From assembly GCA_963970005.1 (NCBI GenBank), contig CAXAMN010008535.1, positions 146,052-210,051 on the forward strand: a stretch of 64,000 nucleotides of DNA, given 5' to 3'. Positions 41,151 through 52,075 of this stretch are shown here, in pieces; positions within the stretch are counted from its first letter, which is position 1; each line of letters opens with the position of its first letter. The DNA is from Durusdinium trenchii (Eukaryota > Sar > Dinophyceae > Suessiales > Symbiodiniaceae). The translations under genes were made by a program, and so were the position numbers. The notes under the pieces were generated by a model. That model saw nothing but the letters and a program-made list of their open reading frames with translations. It did no database searches and was not told the DNA's origin.

Positions 41151-43734
41151 AGGAAAATGTTGACAGAAAACATTGTTCAGTGCGCGCACGCGATGACTGA
41201 TATCGCCCATGGCTGACTGGACTTTGCTGGAGAGTGTTGGCGGTGCTGTTTTTGTTCGACTGAAGGGTTCATGAGAGTTGACCGACCTTGCATGGAAAGG
41301 TATCATAGCGGCAGTCGCCCTTCTGCTATCCCGGGAGACAGGCTATCAGAGGCAGCTTACGGGAGAGTCAGAGTTTCTCTTTCTATGTTGGTGGAGTTCT
41401 TAATGCACGACGCACGGATTGTGTTGTTATTTTTGTTCGGTCTTTTATCATTTGAGTGAAATACACAGGGGGGCAGGTAACAAAGGCAGGAAGCGGCCCT
41501 GTAGCAACTAGTAGCAACAACATGCAGCAGCCCATGTTTAATTCGACTGCTGCGTAGCTTTTATGCCAGGCCTGAGCGCTTCGTCATTGCCGCTTCATTG
41601 CACTAGAAAAGAGTAGAGTGTACTGGTTGGAGACAACAAACACGCCAAGAAGCGCAAAGTTGCATATAATATAAAACCATTGAAACAATTGAATCAAACT
41701 TTGTGAATGGCTCAGGTGACATCGCCAGGGACTCGAAACGTCCTTTGGGCACCATTGCCCAAATTCCACGATTTGACTTTGAAGGCGCACCAAGTCGCAA
41801 TGGGTGGTCAGGTTCGTTTATTTTTGTTAGATAATTATTTAATTGTTGCTTCTGTTCTTTTTGGGCCGGGGTAGGCCGCTATAGGAAGAGGAGCAAGCTA
41901 GATAGTAGAGTAGATAGTAGCTATTAGGTACTGGACGCTATTAGCTGGACGCAGGATAGCTCACGCTCGCATTAATTTAATGCTTTCGGTTGCAGCTGAT
42001 TCTTAGATTCACCAGTTGTCCACTATTCACTTTTCGGTGTCGAAAGCTATTCCTGGATGAATTTCAGAAATTGTGGGTTTTCCTTTCCAGCAGTGGATCT
42101 CCGGAGAAGCCAAGTTGGAAGCAGAGGCTATTCGTTTTTGTTGTGCGTTATTGGCTGCAGGACCGGCCGATTCCAGATGCTCAGATTCTCATTGATGGAG
42201 CTGCAAGCAAGCCAGCTGCTCAGCAGACGGCCACGAGTGCACACGAGCCTTTCACACTTCCCGTCTTCAGTCTTTTCGGAACGACGGGTCGATGCCTGGG
42301 GCATCAGTGCAAAACGATGCTGATGCCTGAAATATGGTTTTTGGGTGTGCTAGGGCCGTACAGTACAGCTGCGAGCCAGGTGCTCTGGTTGGGCCTGCAT
42401 AGAGACCTCCAATCATGGCTTGGAGGAGCCAGCAGGGCTCGCGCAGCTCCCTCGGTGTTGAGAAGGGTTCTTGGGTTTATGGTTGGTAATTGATTCTTCA
42501 TGCAAAGCATGGAATGGATCAGTTGTTCCAGTTTCACAGACAGTCCATACGGGGACACTCTCAAGTCGCGAAATTTCTTAAAACAAATGCCTCCCTGTTC
42601 TCATGGTACGTTGCAACTCCAGCTTTCAGGGAAATGTCGTCGGCATAGATTGAACAAAGACTCCAAGTCTCTGGACACTGATAGATTGTGCTGCCTGTTG
42701 TGGCTTTCACACAAGTGTTATCTACTATACCTACTGTTACCACTCCACAGTCACCTTGGGAAACTGTGAAGTAGAGAAGTACATATCCAGGTTCACAGTG
42801 TTAATACAGTGTAGCAAGTTGCCCGCCTAGGCAGAGCTCATGAGCACAAAAGCAGGGCCTGGAGGAGGTTGTATTCGTTTGCCCAAAAGAGTGGTGACTT
42901 CAGACAGCGTCCATCGTGATTTCTTCACCAATGTCCAAGGCTGTATCAGAAAGCTGGTGGCAAGGCATGGCTCTACGTCTCCGATCCCAAAGACGTTCGG
43001 CAAGAAAAGAGAGCAGTGGGACAGTATGGGACAGTATGGGACAGTGGGATGTGTTTGGGAGACCAGCAGCTGGGCACGCAAAGCATGCTAAGGAAGTCTA
43101 AGGAACTGAAGAGAACCTGCGTACGGATACTAAAAGTCACTAGCAGCTGATGATGGTTTATCAATGTTGGATTTACTGTATCTTGCTGGTCAAAGCACTG
43201 CAAAATGTTTGGACCCTATGTTACTATTATCCCTATGTTCTGATCGCCCTAGCGCCAATCTATGTTTGCCCTGTCAAGATCTTTAAGATCCCTCCATCAC
43301 TGAGACGAGACCTGAACTGTGAATAATGCAGAGTTCAGAATGAGCTTATTACAAGACTGGTGTTATGCATATAATTCAACGACTTCATTTGCAGGATGTC
43401 ATAAGGTTGTCAAGGAAAGAGAACGATTGTTCCAACAGTTGTGTTCTTTTGTTCTCAGGTTGGCTTCTTGTACAGGTATGAAGCGCGGGATCTCAGATTG
43501 GCTGTGAACTTGGAGTCTTGCTTGGTTCCCGGTCTCAACATCGAACTTCTACGCAATACTTAGAACCACCCATTTGTACCTAATTATGGGTAAATTTAAG
43601 CACCCTTGGGACGCTTCAGTCTTGCAATTGTATAATTAGCTTGCTCCTGCTCCTTTTTACCTGGCAACACCACTTGAGTTGTCCAAATGGTTGAACCATC
43701 ATTCTTCGTTGTGGTGGAGATGGAGATATCACCC
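41151..43734. other. weak exon-like segments only
   Basis: Plus-strand stretches at 41990-42490 (peptide DRPIPDAQILIDGAASKPAA after TTGGCTGCAG) and 42840-43010 (LPKRVVTSDSVHRDFFTNVQ) have some coding bias but no consistent borders. GGGACAGTAT repeats three times near 43018-43046. Nothing else is supported. Confidence 0.35.
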
Positions 43735-44017
43735 TAGTCGTGCTGTTTGACTCGCTTTCCGATGGCGATAATCACGTATGACAGTCTGAACCCAGCCAGG
43801 TCACCAGCACCTGGCGTAATACGCTGGAGGCTGGGCCGCAAGAGCTTGTGGCCAGCAACCTCAAGGAGGGCACGGAATGTAAAGATTTCTGGTTTGAGAC
43901 GGTTTGTGCAACGTAAGAGTTCCCACTCCATAGAACTCATCGAGAAATTCGCCAGGAACAGAGGGCTCTTAGAGTCCACGCTTAGCCCTAGAAAGCGTAA
44001 AGGTGCCGTTCCTACCT
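43735..44017 (-). CDS. putative exon, unknown protein
   Basis: The minus strand reads about 93 codons to a TAG at 43735-43737, including LRFLGLSVDSKSPLFLANFS and FRALLEVAGHKLLRPSLQRI, with strong coding bias. The upstream border is probably an acceptor near 44018. No family recognised. The plus-strand frame over the same bases reads as an arginine-rich shadow. Confidence 0.4.
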
Positions 44018-47000
44018 CCAGGCTCACTCGCTTTTGATCAACTGGTTATATATGTGGACGGGTCCATCAACCGCTGTTGTGAGCCTTCTTGGCGGAAGGA
44101 CGCCGCATACTGGCTGGCTGTGGATGGCTTTGGCAACATTTTCTATACCGATGCGGAGGCCACGTCCCCATCTACAAGAGGGGACGGAATTTTCAGGCAC
44201 TTCGTTCATGGTAGTCTTGGTAGTGATGCCTACAAGTTTGAGACAAGTCGATGTCCAAAGTGAAGGTGAAGGACCTTAAACGTGTTTTGATTGGTCGATC
44301 CATGACCTTTGCACCAAGGCGGGCACCGTCTCGATGATCAAAGCAGAGGACTTGAGGGCATGACAGGGGCCAGGGTGGGTTCTTCCCAGGGAATCCGTTC
44401 GCAGATGGCCAGAAGGTGTACACAACTGCTTCCATCTCCCTCCAACAAAATGGTAAAGTTTGTATCCCATCTTAAGATCTTCTGAAGTGATCAAGCTTGT
44501 AAGTCAGGATTCGTCAAGTATCCCACGGTATAAAGTTACTGGGAGACCATTCCACTGGCAGTTTTTGTGGACGTGGGCAGGAACCCATAGCAGCCGGCTT
44601 CCAGTCTTGAAGCGAAGATTGGCCTGCTTATGCAACAACAACTGGGGCTTCGGTTCTAAGCAATTCCATCGATGTGTAGCAGAAGGCAGTGGTGCATTAC
44701 CTTCGATGCATGATTGGCAAAGCGCAGGATGTCTCCAAGAGCGTTCCGCAGGGCAGGACTCTTCAAACTGTTCTCAAAACTTTCCTACATGCTTCAGCAC
44801 GAGCGTCATTGTGCATTGACATGGCACATCGCACATACGATTCAAACATGTTTGGTCACTACCTGTGTCTACACTCAAGGCTCGGCTCCTCTGTCTACCT
44901 GATGTGTGCAGATATCACAAGCCCAATGTACAAACTCCACCACTTGGCCTTTGTGAATTTATCAGAGTCTGTGCAACATTGTTTAAGCCAGCTGCACCAT
45001 GCATGACATGACCCTCATTGCATTGAACACCAACCTAGAAGTGGGACTCAAGAAGGTATACTACGGTATATTTGTCACTGCAATTTTCAGCAATCATGGA
45101 CAGATTATATATCCATAATTTTCTGAAAGTCACAGTGCGAGAGAGTTCAGAGATGTTCAGATCCCTTGCGCCATTCCATGTCACCATGTCAGTGTAGTCC
45201 CTCAAGAGCTGCACCATGAGACCAGAAGAACTCAGATTACAGATGACCTTTTCGAATTACCTACTGATCCTGATGATTGTGAGTGCCGCAGGACTGTTCT
45301 AAGCTCTGAGAAGATGCTCAGGGTTTGTTTAGTAAGCTTTTCGGTTTGGAGTCCGAACATTTGCACCCCAATGTGACAACACTGATATGAATTGATCCCA
45401 ACCAAGAATTTGTCAGTCAGTCGTGACCAAACAGTTGATTACTCTAGCATTTGGGCCCACCTGAAGGCACCCCAAGCAGTCCTTGTCCTTGTGGTGTTGC
45501 TTATTACTGTACCAAGTCCCAGCAAAATGTTCGAACAAGTAAGGGTGAGACAGCGGCCGGAGCATTCCCCCTCTGACAAAAGCTTTTCTCTTTGGTGCCT
45601 CTAAGGATGGAGAAGGTGGCTGGCCCAGCAGGGATTGCCACGGATTCCACCGCCTTGTACTGGGCCAACCTGAAGGCCCAAGACACGGTGGTCGTGGAGA
45701 CCACATTCTGGTGAAGTCCCCGTGTACCCAACAAACAACTCGGGACAAACCCAGCCATGTCAGACTATAAAGGTGAATTCAGGTTTACATTACTTGCCCA
45801 GAATGTTGGTTGGTGATTGCTTCTGACAAACAGGACGGTTCTTAATTGGATTTTTTTCACGAGTCCTCGCAATAGTGCATCACTGTGTGTAGATGTGGGT
45901 TTTGCAGGGCTAGGAGCAATGACCTGTCAAAGTCCACAAACACCTTGTGCAGGGGGATAGATCCACTGGCACCTTGGTTCAAGCTCGAGCCTAGCTCTCA
46001 GTGTGGACAAGTTCAACATTAGGATGTCGAGCGCCCACCGAATAACATCACCACATTGAGCCATTGAGCTATGGGATGCTATAATTAGGATGCTATGGGC
46101 ATCTATGGGCTATGATAGCTATATGTCGAATCCATTAGGCAACTGTCGTCTATTGCAGAACTTGATTGTGTGTGTCTCCCATTACATCCAGTCAGTTTGC
46201 AGAAAGACCACTCCGTTGGATCAGTTAACCATGTCCAAGTGCTGTTTCAACTTGGTTGTTGTAGAGTATCTACTTTAGGACACCTCAGAATTCCAGAGCC
46301 GATGCCACCCCATGCGTGGTCCGATGAATTAAACACTTCCACAGTTCCCATGTCATTGACCGTGACAGTCAGCCCGGACGCTGAAAACTCTCCAGTTCAT
46401 TGGACCTACTCCAGTGTGCTCCCAGGTTGAAGGCTCAGGAAACCATTCTGCCAGTATTTTGGCGGGGAACCAGGACATGTACCAGGCGCACTCTCTTTGT
46501 ACCTGGGGACGGGCGATGCGGGCCAAGCCCAAAGCCAAAATAAGCCAAAGATATCAACATGTTACATACCAGTTACCCTGGCTGGTTCCGGACATCGTGT
46601 TTCATCGTGTTTTTTCTGGTCTGTTTATAAGGAGTCATTCCGAAGCTATAGGAGAAATCCATTCTGGATGGTGATTGCTTGTTGGAAGAATGTTCAGAAG
46701 AGGCCGATAGTGTGCAGAATGCAGGCTGTGTATAACTATATATAGAGAGTGCTTTGCTCTATTTATTTTGCTTTGATCCAAGATGGCCAGATAATACCGG
46801 TGTTAAGGTATGATGGTATAAACATACCAATATGACTTGACTGACCATATGACACTTGCACAAGGGAGTCATGACCGATAGTCAAGTCGGAGTGAGCAGT
46901 TGGATCTCCTGAATAAAGATAATCATCTCGCAATGGTTTGGTAATTCCTATACTTTTTGCAATAGATTTTGGAACTAGTAGTCTGAGGCTTTCAGGCTAA

Positions 47001-50000
47001 TGCTAATGCTCAAATGCTGCTCCTGGCTCTCAATCGCAAAAACTGGCATGTCAACCACAAATATCAACATTTCTTTACTAGTAGCCAACTACTCAACTAG
47101 GGTACGGCATGGTGGGACGCTACGAGGCGACTGAGGGTGGAAAGTCTTTAAGTGTGGGTTCTTTGATCACAGTGGGGAGGACATTAAGAAGTGTGGGGCA
47201 GAGAGAAATGAGGCGTCGACTTTGACAATAGTTTTCTGGTGTTTCCCAGCCGCCAATTCCTTGCACGCATTTTCAAGACATGCCTTCGCCAGAGTCTTCG
47301 CCAGGTGTTTCAGGAACTCTTGTCACACCGCTCCATGAGATTCACTCACTGAAACTGAAGCCCTTCTCTTTCTTCTGTCTCTTTATTCTCTTTCGCTTTT
47401 GCATGAAGCGCTAAATTCAGCGCTCCCAATCACCACATCGATGCACTGTGTGCCTGCAATCTTGCTCAACTTTGGGCGAGGAGCTCGGCGAAGCCTCAAC
47501 GCATACTGCCGTTGCGTTGCCGCGAAACCCGAGCACATGGGATCTTCAGCTTCTTCGCCAAAGCCCTCCAACTCGAAGCTCCATTTGAGTACTGCAGTGT
47601 GCTTGTTAAAGACCATGGCTTTCGGCCAGCTCTTTCGATCTCCCGACTTGGCTCCACTGGTGGCCGAGCTTTGGGAAGGGTCGCACTTGTACAAAAGCTG
47701 GAGGTGTGTGTGTGTGTGTCAACCCCTGTGCCTAAGGGCTTGGATTCACCTCATGCAGGGGCGTGTGACACTCTTCTCCTATCACACGCAACGAAGCTGT
47801 GGAGAAGAGTGGGAAGGGAAACTTGGCCAGTTTCCTGTACCTGCGACGCAACTGTTGATCAAGCCGTTCCACTTTCTGCTTTTTGTTTCATGGCGTTTCA
47901 TGATTCTCCCCCTAAACCATTTCCTCCCCAGCAGAGGTGCAGCCGCGCCGCGCTGATCGTTGAGCCGTCTTGCATTAACCTTGTTCAACAATACAATTTG
48001 AGCCGACTCTCTCACCTTTCCGTTCCATCGCCACTTTCCTGGAAAATTGAGTTAACTGAAAACCAATGTCCGAGTGTGTTTCGCTCAGCCGTCCCACTCG
48101 GGTGCTGAGTGTGATCCCCGTCACTGGGGCGCTGTTTCATTGGGAAATCATGAACGGAACTCACCACCGCTCACCGGAATTTCACTGGAATTCACCTCCA
48201 CTTCCACTGAATTAACTGCCTCAACGGCCGCCGGGCCAAAACACAGGACTCCATAGCCGCCAGGCTTTAAAACGGTACTCCACCCGCAGTCAGGCAGGTT
48301 TCCCAACTCCCCACCTAATTAGGGCAACATAGGGAAATGGTACTCGACACACTTGTGTGTCGGTGCCTTTCCCTGTGTTGTTCCTGTTCTAGTCTTCTCT
48401 ACCCGGGCGGTCTAAGACTAAAGTCCCGCTCCCTAACTACTGCACTTAATTATTTTCGGCTAAGTAATCAGTAACTCTAGAGTGCTAGGTAGTCAGACAC
48501 ACACATGTACACACACATGAACATACATCCCCTCCCTGCCCCCCCACTTTTCTTCTTGCGCTTTCCGTCGTTTGTTGGGCTTTCTCTCAGGCTTTTTAGG
48601 TTGCTCTTCAGGCTCGTTTCCCTACCCCAGTCAAAGGCTAAGTATTCGCTTTTTTCTACACCTATCTTTCTTTCTTGCCCTCTTAGCGCTGCTCTTTCTG
48701 TCTTTCCTTTCTTTTGTTTCTAAGGCTTTTTAGGTGACTATCTTACGTTTTACGCCAGAGAGCCGCAAAGCGGCGGAGTGTGTGTGTGTGTGTCCAACCC
48801 TGGACAAAGGGTCTTCCACCACCACTCTTTCCACTTTACATGGGCAGGGGGACTGTCTACCCCACAGAAGTGACAGTCCAACGAAGAGGCTTCTGTGGCG
48901 GTACTGATATCAGTTCCGGACGCGGAACTGACGTACCTGCTTTCAACACACTGACTCCACTGGTCCACCCTGCCGCTGTTCGTTGGTTCCATGGTTCTTC
49001 TTCACGATGCTCTCCCACAAACAGGTTTCTTTCAGCTTTGCAGCCGCGTCTTTCGAGTGCGATTGGAAACCATGTTCAACCATACTGTTTCAGCTGACTT
49101 TTCCACCTTGCGGTTCTTCGCCATCCTTCCCATCGGAGAAATTGAGCTAACTGAATACAAATTGTCGAAGTGTGTCACACTCTGTACCTAAGAATTTTCC
49201 TTGTTTGATTCCATCAGGGGCGCCGATCACGGCGATCTGGTGTGTCAACCCCTGTGCCTAAGGGTTTGGATTCACCTCATGCAGGGGCGTGTGACACTCT
49301 CCCGCAACGAAGCTGTGGAGAAGAGTGGGAAGGGAAACTTGGCCAGTTTCCTGTACCTGCGACGCAACTGTTGATCAAGCCGTTCCACTTTCTGCTTTTT
49401 GTTTCATGGTGTTTCATGGTTCTCCCCCTAAACCATTTCCTCCCCAGCAGAGGTGCAGCCGCGCTGATCGTTGAGCCGTCTTGCATTAACCTTGTTCAAC
49501 AATACAATTTGAGCCGACTCTCTCACCTTTCCGTTCCATCGCCACTTTCCTGGAAATTGAGTTAACTGAAAACCAATGTCAGAGTGTCTCCATAAGCATG
49601 TCATATAATTTAATTTGTTTTTCAAAGCGTAGGGAACTTGCCCCCGACACAGACACACTCAGGATGAAAGTACGTACGATATGAATGCCACGTGCCACAC
49701 GCCGACCTAGGTAGAAAAACCTAAGAATCCAGGTGTACAACAAGCAAGGGGGTCTGACCCTGAAGTGTCAAGTTCCAATTCTCAGATTCAAAGAAGTTCA
49801 ATTCGATCGAGGAACGGCGAAAAGTACATAACTGCAGAATGCAAACAGAAGCAAAGGATGAAAATTTGCTCTAGATACAAACAGGGCCCAAAAGGTAGTG
49901 TCAAGTCATCACTGCAGGTACGCCAGACTGATCAGGTCTGGTTTCACCACCAATTGTAAGCGTCTTCGTTGGCCGGAGTCTTGCAATGGTGCTCCTGCCC

Positions 50001-51166
50001 CCTATTTGAAAAAGCCAGAAGGCTCTTTGTGACTCTGAGGGTTACACACACACAACCCCTCGCCAAACATGCTGGAACTGTTCATGGCTGGCTTTGACAT
50101 GTCTGCCACAGGCGCCTGAAGGCGTTATGGACAAAACAAGGTCTCCCAGCATTCAGCCCGTGCTCCAGGCAGTTGTGAAAGATGTATGCCTTGCCGGTGA
50201 CAATGCAAGATCCTCAAGGGAAGATGTGCGAGCCGATGTCCATAGAACAACTGCCTAATCTGGCACTGGAAGAAAGAGTCCTCCATACACTTCTCCGTGA
50301 AGAAGCTTGAATGCTTTGCGGCTTTGCCATAGTTTAAGAAAAACACTAAGGTCTTCTTCACCGGTGATGGCCAATCCCTTTTTGCCGTCAAGGCTGACAG
50401 GGCTTCGGGCTGCCTTTGAGCATCACGTGGCAGCGTTGCGGCCCTTCTATAGACGTTTGGACACGTAACTACTTGTTCTGTGCGGACAACTGGGATAGAC
50501 CAACACGAACCCCCTGTGTCTTACAAACGGTTTGTATCTGCCCGATGTTGTACAATGTGCCCGGCAGAACTGCCGGTGAATTGCCATGGGGAAGATGTGT
50601 CTTTGCAACCTCTTTGCCTCTGTTTCACACCAGGCCGATGGCTCCAGTGATGTCACGGAAGTGGCCAAGTTGGAACAACCCAAGGGCTGCACCTTTGATC
50701 AGGAGGGGGTGTCTACGGCAAAGCAAGTGCCGCAGTTGAGGTCGAAGATTCCATGAAAGGGCTGAAGGACCTGAAGGAACACTATGGAGAGGTGTAGCTA
50801 CTGTTCTTGTGACAAACATTGGACAACAGTCCCAAAACCGCAACAGCATGGGGTGGTTACCAACGCTGAATCTCCTTCAAGCACAAGGATCAATCTCAAG
50901 CGGATTGCAGCTACCTGGCTTCGTGCGTTTACATTAGAGTTCTCATGAAGGACATTTGGAAGAAAAGATCCCAGCCACTTTTGCCCGAGAAAAAAGGAAG
51001 AGTCAATCAAGTTTTCTTGTTAGATTTGGTTCTAATTACAAGAGGCCTTGGAAAAAGAAAAGCGCTAAGCACACCAAGAGAACTGCCTGAGGAGACCACG
51101 CTTTTTGTGGCGGACCAGGGCAGCAACGGCATTTACTCCTTGCCGGCGAACATGAACCAGCTCCGG
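44018..51166 (+). CDS. exon series with NHL/YWTD-type beta-propeller motifs
   Basis: Five separated plus-strand exons carry blade-like motifs: about 44018-44167 (WLAVDGFGNIFYTDAEA), 45606-45710 (GPAGIATDSTALYWANL), 50351-50401 (VFFTGDGQSLFAVKADR), 50634-50708 (VTEVAKLEQPKGCTFDQEG) and 51092-51166 (TLFVADQGSNGIYSLPANM). In NHL and LDL-receptor YWTD propellers each blade repeats PxGiavDxxGxiYvaD; the motifs here match that pattern. Borders are good for 45606-45710 (CTCTAAG, GTGAAG) and 50634-50708 (pyrimidine tract then CACCAG). Whether one gene or two is unknown; several exons are surely missed in 46-50 kb, where dispersed repeats lie. The function cannot be inferred beyond a propeller scaffold. 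Confidence 0.4.
45606..45710 (+). CDS. beta-propeller exon (best supported)
   Basis: One base, 34 codons and two bases between a pyrimidine tract (CTTTTCTCTTTGGTGCC) with TCTAAG and donor GTGAAG. It reads EKVAGPAGIATDSTALYWAN then LKAQDTVVVETTF. The minus-strand frame over it is a shadow. Confidence 0.5.
46100..47705. other. presumed intron or intergenic; weak coding only
   Basis: A possible plus exon at 46290-46430 (HAWSDELNTSTVPMSLTVTV) lacks a clear acceptor. Overlapping long frames from 47399 onward on both strands run into the dispersed repeat and are not called. Confidence 0.3.
47706..48065 (+). repeat. ~370-bp dispersed repeat, copy B
   Basis: It begins GTGTGTGTGTGTCAACCCCT and GTGCCTAAGGGCTTGG, and ends TGAAAACCAATGTC. 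It is nearly identical to the copy at 49236-49580 except for short extra strings (for example TTCTCCTATCACA and GCCGC). Confidence 0.9.
48776..49170 (+). repeat. ~370-bp dispersed repeat, copy C (diverged)
   Basis: Starts with a GTGTGTGTGTC run and CAACCCTGGACAAAGGG, and later shares CCATGGTTCT, GCAGCCGCG and GAAATTGAGCTAACTGAA with the other copies. Its 3' end is followed by GTGTGTCACACTCTGTACCT. Confidence 0.7.
49236..49580 (+). repeat. ~370-bp dispersed repeat, copy D
   Basis: Nearly identical to copy B across its whole length, with two short deletions and a few substitutions, so one was copied from the other or both from a recent source. Confidence 0.9.
50634..50708 (+). CDS. beta-propeller exon
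   Basis: 25 codons, phase 0 to 0, after CTCTGTTTCACACCAG, ending at donor GTGTCT. It reads ADGSSDVTEVAKLEQPKG then CTFDQEG, which closely follows the NHL pattern in which a short strand is followed by PxG and xFD. Confidence 0.5.
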
Positions 51167-51829
51167 AGGGCCACGCGACAGCAAGACGCTGCAAACAAAT
51201 TGCACACACCAGCTAAATTTCTGTGGAACTGTTTGTAATTAAATTAATGACTCAAGACCCATGAAGGCATCTACTTTTGCATACTCTGCATGTTGTCATG
51301 TCCTTGTCGCTCTCTTTCTTGAATTCATGGCCACGTGAACACATGCAAGTATAATCCAACAGACCCAAGTGACCGCCCGCGCGTTTCGACTTGATGGGCA
51401 ACGCCTAACTCCAGTTTCCATCCAAGGCAAGCCATGTGGACAAGGCGGGCCCTGGCGGGCCCTTGTCATGTGGGTCCAAGATGACTTTGTCCTTCAAGAC
51501 TCAGCAGAACACAAAGTTTCGATGGTCAATGGTCATGGATAGTGACCATTTGGATCCAATTGGTTTGATGGGCGGCCACGCATGTTTCGAACTTGTAGGT
51601 AGAGGCAGAGTGAGTTGTTCCCTGAGTCCCACCCCCTCAGGTGGCTTCAGTGAGAGGCCCGCATCAGATTGCCATGTTCTTCGGTGCCGGGCTGAGATGG
51701 ATCGAAGGGGCCTAAAGATTCTTTAGATATCTTTAGATGGATGAAAATGGATGAAAGTGGCCCGTTGTTTGTAAGAGGAAATCAGCTTCAAGCGTCAACA
51801 TCACATGTACATACATCATCGTACCACGA

Positions 51830-52075
51830 ATGTCAACATCGACCGACATCATCAAGTCGCCAAACCGCGAAGAAGTCTCTGAGCACAGTTCCATGGCCGG
51901 TGCCTTGGATATGGATGCATCGCATGAAATTGAACATGGCGACTTGCGTGAAAAGACCCGGTGGCTCCCAAATGTCTTCTCAACACCCCGCGAAAGCTTG
52001 GGTTTCAATTGGCCCAGGTCCGTCTTCCAACAAGTTTCTGCAGCAGCTTGCTGGTTAGCTGGGAGACGTGGCTGA
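51830..52075 (+). CDS. putative first exon or small ORF, 81 residues
   Basis: The frame starts with ATG and has coding-like bias: MSTSTDIIKSPNREEVSEHS, then MAGALDMDASHEIEHGDLRE. It is acidic at first and ends TGA at 52073. It may be an initial exon whose donor lies before the stop. Two other frames (51741 plus, 51733 minus) over the same bases read less naturally. No family recognised. Confidence 0.4.
   Translation: MSTSTDIIKSPNREEVSEHSSMAGALDMDASHEIEHGDLREKTRWLPNVFSTPRESLGFNWPRSVFQQVSAAACWLAGRRG

Noticed and set aside
44018..44167. YVDGS followed by hydrophobic sequence read as an RNase H fragment
   Set aside because: The following WLAVDGFGNIFYTDAE fits an NHL/YWTD blade better, and four other exons on the strand have blade motifs; no other RNase H residues are seen.
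47399..48108. Plus-strand ORFs of 185 and 198 codons and a minus ORF of 103 codons
   Set aside because: Overlap in different frames and are largely made of the dispersed repeat; no frame stands out.
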